NCBI GenBank assembly: GCA_965224675.1
Contig: CBDDAA010000004.1
Location: 2,294,001 to 2,358,000, forward strand
DNA from: UBA7957 sp965224675
GTDB taxonomy: Bacteria; Pseudomonadota; Gammaproteobacteria; Granulosicoccales; Granulosicoccaceae
Reading direction: 5' to 3'
DNA length: 64,000 bases
Shown: one piece after another, positions 44,807 to 54,923 of the stretch
Position numbering within the stretch: the stretch's first letter is position 1
Layout of the letters: the number at the start of each line of letters is the position of its first letter
Position numbers and translations under genes: made by a program
Notes under the pieces: generated by a model
What the model was told of the DNA's origin: nothing
The model's input: only the letters and a program-made list of their open reading frames with translations
The model's database searches: none

Positions 44807-45847
44807 TCAGGCTTCAGCTTCCTCGGTCAGGGTTTCCTTTTTTTCTGCTTCGTCGGGTTTTTCCAACAATAAAGCGCGCAGCTGTTGATCCAATTCATTT
44901 GCAATGTCAGGATTTTCCTTTAGAAAATTTCGAACATTTTCCTTACCTTGACCTATACGATCACCATTACGGCTATACCACGCACCCGCTTTATCAATCA
45001 ATCCGTTCTTAACACCCAGATCAATCAGTTCTCCCTCACGAGAACTTCCTTCTCCATAGAGAATCTCAAATTCGACTTGCTTAAACGGGGGTGCCATTTT
45101 ATTTTTAACTACCTTAACCCGCGTCTCGTTACCCACAATCTCATCGCCCTTTTTGACGGCTCCGATACGTCTGATATCCAGGCGTACAGAGGCGTAAAAC
45201 TTTAGCGCGTTACCTCCTGTCGTGGTTTCAGGACTTCCAAACATGACACCAATCTTCATGCGGATCTGATTAATAAATATCACCAACGTATTAGATCGTT
45301 TAATGTTACCTGTCAATTTTCGTAAAGCCTGTGACATTAATCGCGCATGTAGACCCACATGAGTGTCACCCATATCACCTTCAATCTCAGCCTTTGGTGT
45401 TAAAGCCGCAACCGAATCCACAACGACTAAATCAACCGCTCCAGAGCGTACCAGCATGTCTACAATCTCCAATGCCTGATCACCAGTATCAGGTTGTGAG
45501 ACTAATAGTTCATCCACATCAATACCCAGTTTCCCTGCATAAACCGGATCTAACGCATGCTCAGCATCCACGAACGCTGCTGTACCACCATTCTTCTGGC
45601 ATTCTGCAATAGCCTGTAGCGTCATAGTGGTTTTCCCCGAAGACTCAGGTCCATAAATTTCCACTACCCGGCCTCTAGGTAACCCACCAATTCCCAATGC
45701 CACATCCAATGATAGTGAGCCTGTTGAGATGACCTCGATATTTCTTATAGCACTGGTATCTCCCATACGCATAACGGCACCTTTGCCAAACTGTTTTTCT
45801 ATTTGACTAAGCGCTGCTGCGAGTGCTTTTTTGCGTTTATCATCCAC
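44807..45847 (-). CDS. recA: Recombinase RecA
   Basis: ATP-dependent strand-exchange and SOS co-protease. The protein has about 346 residues from GTG 45847, with KKALAAALSQIEKQFGKGAV at the start, Walker A GPESSGKTT, Walker B LVVVDSVAALTPKAEIEG, and the DNA-binding loop regions intact. GTG 45847 is preferred over GTG 45862 because GGAG (within the first GTGGAG) sits nine bases before it and the family starts close to there. No clear LexA box was found upstream. Confidence 0.97.
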   Translation of the reverse strand: MDDKRKKALAAALSQIEKQFGKGAVMRMGDTSAIRNIEVISTGSLSLDVALGIGGLPRGRVVEIYGPESSGKTTMTLQAIAECQKNGGTAAFVDAEHALDPVYAGKLGIDVDELLVSQPDTGDQALEIVDMLVRSGAVDLVVVDSVAALTPKAEIEGDMGDTHVGLHARLMSQALRKLTGNIKRSNTLVIFINQIRMKIGVMFGSPETTTGGNALKFYASVRLDIRRIGAVKKGDEIVGNETRVKVVKNKMAPPFKQVEFEILYGEGSSREGELIDLGVKNGLIDKAGAWYSRNGDRIGQGKENVRNFLKENPDIANELDQQLRALLLEKPDEAEKKETLTEEAEA

Positions 45848-46058
45848 GTTTGTTGTCTCCACTTAAGTTTAAAAGTGCTATATGTATAAAACCGGCTGAT
45901 TATTCCATAAAGCCAAATGAACACATAGCGTTAATATCCGTATTAACTGTTTACTGAGAGGTAAGGCCGATCAAACTTTAATACTGCCAAACTGTATGGC
46001 ATCTACTCAGTGAGTCCGTGCCAAACGATTAAGCTCAACAGGCTCAGCGATCAATGTC

Positions 46059-46343
46059 CTAAATACAAATAGGATTACTTGCCTTAACTTTGGTAATTTC
46101 ATCTAATTTGCCACATAAATTATCAATTTTTTCTGTCACCGATGAAATTCGGTTTTCAGTTGTTTTGATCTGATTCTGAACCATAAGCAGCTCTTTGTTA
46201 GTGCTTTCTTTGTTATCTTTTAATTTATCCAACTCGACTTGGTGCTGATTATGTTGAGATTTTAAATCTTCAATCTCCGCTGATTGCGCCCATGCTCCAG
46301 CACAAACAAGTAAGCCTGACAGTAAAAAAAATACGCCCTTCAT
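46059..46343 (-). CDS. Small secreted coiled-coil protein
   Basis: The 94-residue product has a signal peptide (MKGVFFLLSGLLVCAGAWAQ) and then a single predicted coiled coil rich in Lys, Glu, Gln and Asn, ending with a pair of cysteines (NLCGKL, NPICI). I do not recognise a family. It starts two bases after the pncC stop, so it is probably co-transcribed with pncC. Confidence 0.65.
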   Translation of the reverse strand: MKGVFFLLSGLLVCAGAWAQSAEIEDLKSQHNQHQVELDKLKDNKESTNKELLMVQNQIKTTENRISSVTEKIDNLCGKLDEITKVKASNPICI

Positions 46344-46345
46344 TT

Positions 46346-46867
46346 TTATCTCCAGATAAATTCGCCCATCTTAACATTTAGTATCGCAATAAGCCCTAAT
46401 AACGCATTTTCACACGCTGACAATCGTATCTGCCGGCGACTGCCATTGTAATGACATGTTTGCGTCCAGACCTTTTGCTCAAGATTACATGCCCAACCGA
46501 AACACACTGTACCAACCGGCTTCTCTACAGTGCCACCACCTGGTCCGGCAACACCACTTACAGCCACACTTAAATCTGCATTACTGTTTTCAATAGCGCC
46601 GGCCGCCATTTCTTCAACGACAGGTTCACTTACAGCACCATTCAAGGCAATTGTTTGGATGTTGACATTCAACATTTTGGCTTTCGCGGTATTACTGTAA
46701 GTGACAAATCCCCGATCAAACCAATTCGAGCTTCCGGCAATATCGGTGATTGCAGCGGCAATCAAACCACCCGTACAAGACTCTGCAGTAACGCATGTCC
46801 GACCCCGTTTTAATGCTACCAAACCCAACTGCTGCGCGCAATCCAGGATATTTTCGTGCTGTGCCAT
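46346..46867 (-). CDS. pncC: Nicotinamide-nucleotide amidase PncC (CinA C-terminal domain)
   Basis: Converts NMN to nicotinic acid mononucleotide in NAD recycling. About 173 residues from ATG 46867 (MAQHENILDCAQQLG), chosen because homologues begin close to this helix; the frame is open to 46906. The hallmark TAESCTGGLIAAAITDIAGS (about 26-45) with the catalytic Ser, and SGVAGPGGGTVEKPVGTV (about 102-119), are complete. The gene lies between recA and the divergent mutS, as in many gammaproteobacteria. Confidence 0.93.
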   Translation of the reverse strand: MAQHENILDCAQQLGLVALKRGRTCVTAESCTGGLIAAAITDIAGSSNWFDRGFVTYSNTAKAKMLNVNIQTIALNGAVSEPVVEEMAAGAIENSNADLSVAVSGVAGPGGGTVEKPVGTVCFGWACNLEQKVWTQTCHYNGSRRQIRLSACENALLGLIAILNVKMGEFIWR

Positions 46868-47036
46868 TATCACGCGATTAGTTCCAAAAGTCCCTATCAC
46901 CATCAATTAAATGTGCAAAATTATACATGAATAAACAGAAAAGCCGATAGCCCCTATTTTCTATGCAAAAGCGAAAGCCTGAAAAAATCTGCGCTTTTTA
47001 AATCTTGCCCTGCTCGGCCGACAAGTTTTCTGTAAA

Positions 47037-49622
47037 ATGGGTCGAATGAGTAAATCAACTTCAAACAACCATACACCCATGATGCAGCAATACCTGAAAA
47101 TTAAGGCTGATTTTCAGGATACCTTGCTGTTTTATCGAATGGGTGATTTTTATGAGCTATTTTTCGAAGATGCACGCAATGCGGCACGACTCCTCGATAT
47201 CACACTAACCGCACGCGGAAAATCGGGTGACCAACCTATTCCGATGGCTGGTATTCCTTATCACGCTGCCGAATCTTATCTGGCGCGGCTGTTAAAACAA
47301 GGTCAATCAATCGCAATCTGTGAGCAAATTGGTGATCCAGCGACATCAAAAGGGCCTGTTGAGCGTGCGGTAACAAGGGTTGTCACCCCTGGAACCGTCA
47401 CTGATGAAGCACTGCTAGGTAATAGAGAAACTGCGCATTTAGTGGCTGTTGCTGATAAAGGAGATTGTTATGGCATAGCCAGCTTAGATTTAGGCGGCGG
47501 CCGTTTTAGCGTTCAAGAAGTCTCAGGTGTTGCGGCCTTAATGGGAGAATTGGAAAGCCTGCGCCCTGCTGAACTTCTTTTAAGCGAAACATTTAGCATT
47601 TCGCACCCGGTTAATAAATACCCCCGAAGAAATCGCCCACCGTGGCATTTTGATAACGTAAGCGCCCGACAAAACCTGACTGCTCATTTTAACACACTGG
47701 ATTTGACAGGGTTCGGATGTGAAAAACTTGAGCTTGCCATCGCCGCTGCCGGCTGTGTCCTCCAATACGTTAAAGACACGCAACGATCAGCATTACCTCA
47801 TTTGACAGGTATCAACACCCAGACCGCCTCAGACAGCATTCTCATGGACGCCAATACCAGGCGTAATCTTGAATTAGAACAAAATCTTGGCGGTGGTTCA
47901 GATAACACCCTGTTAACAGTGCTCGATAAAACTCAAACCAATATGGGCAGTCGGGAGTTGCGCCGCTGGTTAAATCGGCCTCTGCGTGATCAACAACTGC
48001 TTAAGTTGCGTCACGATTGTGTTGACGAATTATTGCAAAGTACGCTTGTCTCTGAATTACAGAACTTATTACATCAGATTAGTGATATAGAACGCATCCT
48101 CACTCGCATCGTATTGCTCTCTGCACGGCCTAGAGATCTGTCCTCTCTCAGGACGAGCCTGGGTATATTGCCGAAATTACGTCAATGTGTGGCTTCATTA
48201 AAACATCAACAAATTATTACTCTCAGCCAGCAGATAGGTGAATTTCCGAAACTACAAAAGCTATTAGAATCTGCCATCGTTGATATTCCTCCAGTATTGA
48301 TTCGAGATGGTGGTGTTATCGCAGAGGGCTATGACGAGGCGCTCGATGAGTTTAGAAATATAAGCACCAATGCTGATCAATATTTACTTGATTTAGAATC
48401 CCGGGAACGAAAAGCCACTGGCATAAACTCATTAAAAGTAGGTTACAACCGGGTGCATGGATATTACATCGAGATCAGCCGACTTCAGTCTGAAAATGTG
48501 CCAGAACATTATATTCGCCGGCAAACCCTAAAAAGCGCTGAAAGGTATATTGTACCCGAACTAAAAGCCTTTGAAGATAAGGCTCTCAGTGCTAAGGAAC
48601 GTGCATTAAAACGTGAAAAATATATATACCAAAATATATTGCAATCAATTGCTGCCTCTCACATTGAATTAAGAACCTCTGCAAACGCAATTGCAGAACT
48701 GGACGTACTCTGCGGGTTCGCTCAAATCGCTGATGACTTAAAGTGGTATCGACCTGAATTTGTAGCAGAAAACATCTTAGGTTACGAAGGCGGCAGGCAC
48801 CCGGTAGTCGAACAATTACTCTCAGAACCGTTTGTCCCAAATGATTTATTATTGGACAAAAAGCGCCGAATGCTTTTAATTACCGGACCCAATATGGGGG
48901 GCAAATCGACATTTATGCGGCAAACCGCTCTAATCACAATTCTTGCCAGTATTGGCAGTTTTGTACCCGCTGATACGGCTGAAATAGGCCCTGTTGATCA
49001 AATTTTCACCCGCATAGGTGCGTCAGATGATCTGGCCAGTGGGCAGTCCACCTTTATGGTTGAAATGACAGAGGCGGCCAATATCCTACACAATTCAACT
49101 GAACATAGTCTGGTACTTATGGATGAAATTGGTCGCGGGACCAGCACTTTTGATGGCCTGTCTCTGGCATGGGCATGCGCCGAATATTTAGCCACAACGA
49201 ATCGTGCAATGTGCTTGTTTGCAACCCATTATTTTGAGTTGACAGCACTCAGTAAACAATTTAATGCGATACATAATGTGCATTTGGACGCGATTGAGCA
49301 TCAGGGCGAAATTGTTTTTATGCACAATGTAAAATCCGGGTCGGCAAATCAAAGTTATGGATTACAGGTGGCGCAACTTGCCGGGATTCCTCAAAGCGTA
49401 ATTAGCAAGGCCAAGTTACAATTATCTGAATTAGAGTCAGTCAATGACCATACATCGAACACTATTAAGCAATCACCTCCACAGCAAATAGGGTTATTCG
49501 ATTCCTATCCAGTGCAAACGTTAGCGTTATTACGCAAGTTGAACCTTGATGAACTATCGCCAAGACAAGCCTTGGAAATGCTTTATCAACTACATGAGCT
49601 TCTTCATGAAGAAGATTTATAA
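47037..49622 (+). CDS. mutS: DNA mismatch repair protein MutS
   Basis: Recognises mismatches and small loops and recruits MutL. The 861-residue protein has the mismatch-binding Phe-x-Glu in FYRMGDFYELFFEDA (about 33-47), lever/clamp domains, and the C-terminal ATPase with Walker A GPNMGGKST (about 616-624), the GASDDLASGQSTFMVEM signature and Walker B LVLMDEIGRGTSTFDG. Full length. ATG 47037 and ATG 47046 are both possible starts. Confidence 0.98.
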   Translation: MGRMSKSTSNNHTPMMQQYLKIKADFQDTLLFYRMGDFYELFFEDARNAARLLDITLTARGKSGDQPIPMAGIPYHAAESYLARLLKQGQSIAICEQIGDPATSKGPVERAVTRVVTPGTVTDEALLGNRETAHLVAVADKGDCYGIASLDLGGGRFSVQEVSGVAALMGELESLRPAELLLSETFSISHPVNKYPRRNRPPWHFDNVSARQNLTAHFNTLDLTGFGCEKLELAIAAAGCVLQYVKDTQRSALPHLTGINTQTASDSILMDANTRRNLELEQNLGGGSDNTLLTVLDKTQTNMGSRELRRWLNRPLRDQQLLKLRHDCVDELLQSTLVSELQNLLHQISDIERILTRIVLLSARPRDLSSLRTSLGILPKLRQCVASLKHQQIITLSQQIGEFPKLQKLLESAIVDIPPVLIRDGGVIAEGYDEALDEFRNISTNADQYLLDLESRERKATGINSLKVGYNRVHGYYIEISRLQSENVPEHYIRRQTLKSAERYIVPELKAFEDKALSAKERALKREKYIYQNILQSIAASHIELRTSANAIAELDVLCGFAQIADDLKWYRPEFVAENILGYEGGRHPVVEQLLSEPFVPNDLLLDKKRRMLLITGPNMGGKSTFMRQTALITILASIGSFVPADTAEIGPVDQIFTRIGASDDLASGQSTFMVEMTEAANILHNSTEHSLVLMDEIGRGTSTFDGLSLAWACAEYLATTNRAMCLFATHYFELTALSKQFNAIHNVHLDAIEHQGEIVFMHNVKSGSANQSYGLQVAQLAGIPQSVISKAKLQLSELESVNDHTSNTIKQSPPQQIGLFDSYPVQTLALLRKLNLDELSPRQALEMLYQLHELLHEEDL

Positions 49623-49663
49623 GAAGCATGACATACCCGGGTCGGACATGATATTTTATAATA

Positions 49664-50524
49664 ATGTATAAATTTAAAAAAATAGGACTCATCGTAAAAT
49701 TCAATGATCTGGCAATTTCCGATACGCTTAACGAAGTTTACAATAAGTTAAAAGGCAAAGGGATTGAACTATTGCTTGATCACACCACCCGCGGTTTACT
49801 GGGTGGGCCAGTCACTGTTGATATTGAAACCATAGGCCGTGAGTGTGATCTGGCGATCATTATTGGTGGTGATGGCACGCTTTTGCACGCCGCCCGTGAA
49901 TTAGTTGACTACGGTGTGCCCCTTGTTGGTGTTAATCGTGGTCGACTTGGATTTTTAGTAGACGTTTGTCCTGACAAAGAATTGTCGCAAATCGATGAAA
50001 TTCTGGAAGGCAATTACCTGTCAGAAGAACGCTTTATGTTTGAAGCGAGTATCGTGCGTGACGGTGAAATAGTCCATAAATCCAGTGCCTTTAATGATGT
50101 TGTACTGCGAATTCGCGACTTACTGCAAATTATGGAGTTTGAGATCACCATTGATGGCAGTTTTGTAAACCTGCAACGTGCTGACGGGATTATTATTTCC
50201 ACACCATCAGGCTCAACCGCTTATTCACTATCCAACGGTGGCCCTATCGTAAACCCCACGCTTGATGTAATTGTCTTACAGCCTATTTGCCCACATACAT
50301 TGAGTAGTCGTTCATTGGTTGTCAGTTCAGACAGCGAAATAAGCATCCACATTTGCGATAAGGGTGTGCCTTATGCGCAGGCAGTTTGTGATGGTCAAGT
50401 CTATATGGATGCCGAACTGGACGATATTGTCACTATCAAACGTAAAGATAAATGTGTAAAACTATTGCACCCGAAAGACTACGATTATCATTATATATTA
50501 AGGGAAAAACTAAATTGGAGCTAG
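49664..50524 (+). CDS. nadK: NAD kinase
   Basis: Phosphorylates NAD to NADP. The 286 residues contain the GGDGT motif in IIIGGDGTLLHAAR (about 65-78), GVNRGRLGFLVDV, and the NE/D-like second motif STPSGSTAYSLSNGGPIV (about 182-199). It is 41 bases after mutS and 50 before recN on the same strand, and may share transcripts with either. Confidence 0.97.
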   Translation: MYKFKKIGLIVKFNDLAISDTLNEVYNKLKGKGIELLLDHTTRGLLGGPVTVDIETIGRECDLAIIIGGDGTLLHAARELVDYGVPLVGVNRGRLGFLVDVCPDKELSQIDEILEGNYLSEERFMFEASIVRDGEIVHKSSAFNDVVLRIRDLLQIMEFEITIDGSFVNLQRADGIIISTPSGSTAYSLSNGGPIVNPTLDVIVLQPICPHTLSSRSLVVSSDSEISIHICDKGVPYAQAVCDGQVYMDAELDDIVTIKRKDKCVKLLHPKDYDYHYILREKLNWS

Positions 50525-50538
50525 CTGTATTACTCAAT
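50523..50538 (+). promoter_or_regulatory. Possible LexA box before recN
   Basis: CTGT-N8-ATAG, one mismatch from the gammaproteobacterial LexA consensus CTGT-N8-ACAG, 37 bases upstream of the recN start. RecN is SOS-induced in related bacteria. One isolated near-match is weak evidence. Confidence 0.3.
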
Positions 50539-50574
50539 AGCATCCAACCTGACCGGATGGGTATATAAAAGATC

Positions 50575-52251
50575 ATGCTTGCACAGTTGCTGATTCGCGA
50601 TTTTGCGATTATTGACCAAACCGAGATGGAACTCGCTGGGGGCATGACAGCACTTACCGGCGAAACAGGCGCCGGAAAATCTATTTTATTGGACGCGCTT
50701 GGTTTGGTATTAGGTGACAGGGCTGACACCGATAGTATTCGTGACGGTTGCAGCAAAGCGCAAATTACCGCTGATTTCCATCCTCACGCAGCCTCACCCA
50801 TATGGCAATGGCTACATGACCATGATCTTGATCAGGCAGATGCTTGTATTATTCGTCGGGTCATCTCCAGAGATAATCGCTCTCGCGGTTATATAAATGG
50901 CAGCCCAGTTTCCTTACAGACACTAAAAACAGCTGGTGAAATGTTGGTTAATATCCATGGACAACACGACCACCAATCGTTAACACATTCTGATTATCAA
51001 CGTCAAATTCTGGATAATCACGCAAAGAATCAGCGTTTATTGGAAAAACTATATGTCGCTTACAAGGATTGGGAAAACGCAAATCATCGGTACGAGAAAA
51101 TACAATCAGAGCTCAATCAAAGAGCTCAACGTGTTGACATGCTGCGATTTCAAGTACAGGAATTTGAGAACTTGGAATTAGATGCCACAGAGTTGGAAAA
51201 CATTGAAAAAGACCACTTACGTGCAGCGAATGCAGGCCGGTTATTTGATTTGGCCGTTACCGCAGGCAATGCCCTTTATGAAGATGAAGATTCAGCATAT
51301 TCATTAATAAATAGAATCGAGAAAAACTTAAAGGAATTGAACGATCTGGATGATTCGACCAGTGAGATCATGAACATGGTGAATTCAGCGTCCATCCAAT
51401 GCAGTGAAGCTGCGTCCAGCCTTAAGCACTATTTGGATACAATCAATGCCAATCCTGAAAAATTACAATGGCTGGAACAGCGTTTATCTTCATTGCATAA
51501 TCTGGCACGCAAGCATCAAGTATCTCTTGAAGAACTTATACCCGTTTCTGCGTCAATACACGAGGAGCTAAAGGAACTTCAAAACTCGGATTTAACGCTT
51601 GAAAGCCTTGACAAACAACGCCTTGAAAAACAAGCACAGTATCACAAGATTGCTGATCAGCTAAGTAAAAAACGACAAACCGCCGCCCGCGCCATGAGTA
51701 AATCCATCACACAGACAATGCAACGTCTTGCAATGACAGGCGGAGTTTTCGAGATAAAATTATGCAGCAAACAAAACGCCCGACCCAGCATAAACGGGCA
51801 AGATGAAATTCAGTTTTTAGTAAGCGCGAACCCTGGACAAAAACCCCGAGAATTAAGAAAAGTGGTATCTGGGGGTGAGTTATCACGTATCAGCCTTGCA
51901 ATACAGCTGATAGTTGCAGAGCACCAGAGAGTTCAGACAATGATCTTTGATGAAGTCGATAGTGGTGTGGGCGGCGCTGTAGCTGAAACAATAGGACAGA
52001 ATTTACGAAAACTGTCTGCCAGTTGCCAAATTCTTTGTGTTACCCATCTCCCACAAGTTGCTTCGCAGGCGCACAACCACTACCGGGTAAGTAAAAGCAC
52101 AGATGGCAAGAAAACACAAACTCAGTTAATCCCTCTCAACAAGCAGGAAACAGTAGAGGAGATAGCACGTATGTTAGGCGGCAAAAAAATAAGCAAACAG
52201 TCTCAGGATCATGCAGCGCAAATGCTGGCAAGTGCAAACATCCCAACATAA
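50575..52251 (+). CDS. recN: DNA repair protein RecN
   Basis: SMC-like protein for double-strand break repair. 558 residues: MLAQLLIRDFAIIDQTEMEL at the N-terminus, Walker A TGETGAGKSILLDA (about 29-42), two coiled-coil arms (about 165-235 and 290-380), the signature VSGGELSRISLAIQ (about 431-444) and Walker B MIFDEVDSGVGG. Normal length and complete. Confidence 0.97.
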   Translation: MLAQLLIRDFAIIDQTEMELAGGMTALTGETGAGKSILLDALGLVLGDRADTDSIRDGCSKAQITADFHPHAASPIWQWLHDHDLDQADACIIRRVISRDNRSRGYINGSPVSLQTLKTAGEMLVNIHGQHDHQSLTHSDYQRQILDNHAKNQRLLEKLYVAYKDWENANHRYEKIQSELNQRAQRVDMLRFQVQEFENLELDATELENIEKDHLRAANAGRLFDLAVTAGNALYEDEDSAYSLINRIEKNLKELNDLDDSTSEIMNMVNSASIQCSEAASSLKHYLDTINANPEKLQWLEQRLSSLHNLARKHQVSLEELIPVSASIHEELKELQNSDLTLESLDKQRLEKQAQYHKIADQLSKKRQTAARAMSKSITQTMQRLAMTGGVFEIKLCSKQNARPSINGQDEIQFLVSANPGQKPRELRKVVSGGELSRISLAIQLIVAEHQRVQTMIFDEVDSGVGGAVAETIGQNLRKLSASCQILCVTHLPQVASQAHNHYRVSKSTDGKKTQTQLIPLNKQETVEEIARMLGGKKISKQSQDHAAQMLASANIPT

Positions 52252-52387
52252 GCGCCGTGCGCGTAGAGGTGATTGCTCACAATTGCATAGGAACAACAGA
52301 TATCAATAGCAAACAGCTATGATAATAAGGATTTACACTCTTTAATTATCTGCAGTTTCTTAGCCGGATAAGTTGAATAAATCACTA

Positions 52388-53098
52388 TTAGCCAACCTCC
52401 CCTTTTAAAAAATCAACCATCCACTGAGCGACTACTTCATCATCCAGACTCTTCTCTAAAGATGCCAAGCCTTTCGTCAGTTGATCCGTCGGAATTCGAT
52501 CTGTCCGGGACATCATCAAGTCATGAGAATACTGCTTGGGAAACTCAGGATGCCCCTGAAAGGTCAGTATATGTTCATCAATCTGAAAAGAGGCAAATTC
52601 GCAAAACTCACTGCTGGCAATCAACATTGCATTGCCCGGAAGTTTTTTTACTTGGTCCTGGTGGCTCGCCAACAAGGAAAATTCACGGTCATTATTTTTC
52701 ATCCAGATAGGTTTATCTTCGATGTGCCAGGTTTGTACTCCTATGCCCCAACCTTTGTCTGATTTGCCGGATTCCCCACCCAAGACTTGGGCGATCAACT
52801 GGTGACCAAAACAGATGCCCACTGTTTTGCGCTTTTGTTTGTCCAGTTGTTTTATAAAATCAGAAAGCTGTTGGATCCAGCTTAAATCCTCATAAGAACC
52901 AAAGCGACTACCCGTGATTAACCAACCTTCACATTCGTTGATATCATTTGGAAAGACACCATCGATAACTGGATAACATTCGAATTCCAGTTTAGCATCC
53001 GCCTTTGCCAATAATTCAGTGAACATTTCGCCGTAGTCATCGACATCAGCGCGAAACTCTTCACTGACATGATCACATTGCAAGATTCCAATCTTCAT
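52388..53098 (-). CDS. Class I glutamine amidotransferase, stand-alone (GuaA-like)
   Basis: The 236 residues have the nucleophile elbow TVGICFGHQLIAQVLGG with Cys near 97, and the His/Glu pair in LTFQGHPEFP (about 182-191), so the catalytic triad is complete. There is no synthetase domain. Similar free-standing proteins resemble YP_ GMP synthase amidotransferase domains or gamma-glutamyl hydrolases of polyamine breakdown; the acceptor is not known. It ends 136 bases after recN, convergent with it. Confidence 0.85.
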   Translation of the reverse strand: MKIGILQCDHVSEEFRADVDDYGEMFTELLAKADAKLEFECYPVIDGVFPNDINECEGWLITGSRFGSYEDLSWIQQLSDFIKQLDKQKRKTVGICFGHQLIAQVLGGESGKSDKGWGIGVQTWHIEDKPIWMKNNDREFSLLASHQDQVKKLPGNAMLIASSEFCEFASFQIDEHILTFQGHPEFPKQYSHDLMMSRTDRIPTDQLTKGLASLEKSLDDEVVAQWMVDFLKGEVG

Positions 53099-53169
53099 AC
53101 ATTAATACCTGATATTTGGTAGTCAGCGGTCCTGGGATAAAACTGTTGTCGGGAAACATTCATCAATAG

Positions 53170-53391
53170 CTAACCTGCGCTATATAGCGCAAACTTTACT
53201 AAACCCCAAATCGCCAGTAAAAACAAAATAGTAGTTATCACTCCCCCAATAATAAAATGAATGGCTTTACCATGGGCAAAATCTTTCTCTTGATTTACCT
53301 TTTTTTGCACCCCGAATCCAGCGGCTAAAATACTCTTGAGTATCGAAAACATACCCAGTTTTTGTTTTGTTTTTTGATCTTGATTGTTCAT
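53170..53391 (-). CDS. DUF2970 small membrane protein
   Basis: 73 residues with SILKSILAAGFGVQ near the N-terminus and one C-terminal membrane helix (FIIGGVITTILFLLAIWGLV), preceded by a Lys/Glu-rich segment. This is the DUF2970 layout, widespread in gammaproteobacteria and of unknown function. It precedes the amidotransferase gene by 71 bases on the same strand. Confidence 0.85.
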   Translation of the reverse strand: MNNQDQKTKQKLGMFSILKSILAAGFGVQKKVNQEKDFAHGKAIHFIIGGVITTILFLLAIWGLVKFALYSAG

Positions 53392-53641
53392 TATGAGCTT
53401 ATTAGAAAGCGCCGGTAAAGATGAGACAGGATTATACTGGATTAATGAGAGGGATTTGCAACATAAAGTGTAATATTAAGCTTGATAAACTACTCAAAAC
53501 CACTCCTGGCACATATAAATTCCTGCTTCTGGCACTACCCCCACCCTAGCACTGTCCTTAAATTTGGCGTAATAGATCCCATGTAATTCTTCGGGATATA
53601 ACGTTTGAACTGATAGAACCAAAATTCCAGGAGACTCACTC

Positions 53642-54760
53642 ATGCTGATCGGTGTACCTAAAGAAATAAAAAACCATGAATACCGGGTGGGTTTGGTGCC
53701 GTCCAGTGTGAGAGAGTTGGTCGCCCACGGTCATAATGTATTGGTGGAAAGTAAGTGTGGCACGGGTATAGGAGAGACTGACTCAGCTTTCGAAGCTGCC
53801 GGGGCATCAATTGCAGCTTCTGCAAAAGAAGTTTTCGAACAGGCAGAAATGATTGTAAAGGTTAAGGAACCTCAAGCCGTGGAGCGCGCAATGCTTCGCC
53901 CTGAACAAATTCTTTTTACCTATCTGCATCTGGCTCCTGACCCTGAGCAAACAAAAGATTTGATAAAAAGTGATGCCATCTGTATTGCCTATGAGACAGT
54001 GACCTCTGCCAATGGCGGGCTTCCATTGTTGGCACCGATGTCTGAGGTCGCAGGTAGAATGGCAGTTCAAGCAGGAGCGCATTGCCTGGAAAAGGCCAAT
54101 GGTGGCTTAGGCATGCTGCTCGGTGGCGTACCTGGGGTAGATCCGGCTAAAGTTGTTATCCTTGGCGGCGGTGTGGTCGGACGACACGCAACCTATATGG
54201 CAGTCGGTTTAGGCGCAGATGTTTGGGTTCTTGATCGGAACGTTGATGTATTAAAGCAGTTATGGGTTCAATTCGGTCGTTCCATCAATACCGTTTTTTC
54301 AACTCGGGACGCTTTGGAAAAACACGTTCATTCAGCAGATCTGGTCATAGGCAGCGTACTTATACCAGGCGCTGCCGCGCCGAAATTAGTAAGCGCAGAG
54401 ATGGTAAAAACCATGAAACCAGGCTCAGTTGTAGTGGATGTGGCTATAGACCAAGGAGGCTGCTTTGAGACTTCACATGCAACCACACATGACGAACCCA
54501 CATATGTAGTCGATGAGGTTATTCATTACTGTGTGGCCAATATGCCAGGGGGAGTTCCACGAACTTCAACTTTTGCGCTCAATAACGCCACCCTCCCCTA
54601 CGTCCTGGAGTTAGCCGATAAAGGTTACAAAGTGGCACTTTCAGAAAATCCATATCTGCTGCCTGGGTTGAATATCTTTCGCGGCACAGTGACTTGTAAA
54701 CAAGTAGCAGAGAACCTTGGCTATGATTACCATCCTCCTGCTGAAGTATTAGGGATATGA
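53642..54760 (+). CDS. ald: Alanine dehydrogenase
   Basis: NAD-dependent oxidative deamination of L-alanine to pyruvate and ammonia. 372 residues: MLIGVPKEIKNHEYRVGLVP with the catalytic Arg15 and Lys75-type region (EMIVKVKEPQ), His96 in YLHLAPDPEQT, and the Rossmann motif VILGGGVVGRHATYMAVGLG (about 169-188). Length and motifs are normal. AGGAGAC lies ahead of the ATG. It is followed 163 bases later by the methylamine-type genes, which may share nitrogen or amino-acid metabolism. Confidence 0.96.
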   Translation: MLIGVPKEIKNHEYRVGLVPSSVRELVAHGHNVLVESKCGTGIGETDSAFEAAGASIAASAKEVFEQAEMIVKVKEPQAVERAMLRPEQILFTYLHLAPDPEQTKDLIKSDAICIAYETVTSANGGLPLLAPMSEVAGRMAVQAGAHCLEKANGGLGMLLGGVPGVDPAKVVILGGGVVGRHATYMAVGLGADVWVLDRNVDVLKQLWVQFGRSINTVFSTRDALEKHVHSADLVIGSVLIPGAAAPKLVSAEMVKTMKPGSVVVDVAIDQGGCFETSHATTHDEPTYVVDEVIHYCVANMPGGVPRTSTFALNNATLPYVLELADKGYKVALSENPYLLPGLNIFRGTVTCKQVAENLGYDYHPPAEVLGI

Positions 54761-54923
54761 CACAGGAAGTGGTTACCGATTGCGCTTTACATACAAGCTG
54801 TTCAAATAAAATATTTGCACTACTGTAAATGTTGATTTAGCTGAATGTCTTTATTTTTTACTGAATAAGGCACATTATCCATCTCAGATAAAGCTAAATG
54901 ACATAAAACTGAGGGTGTGGTTT

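Noticed and set aside
45863..46058. LexA box upstream of recA
   Set aside because: No CTGT-N8-ACAG-like sequence with correct spacing was found.
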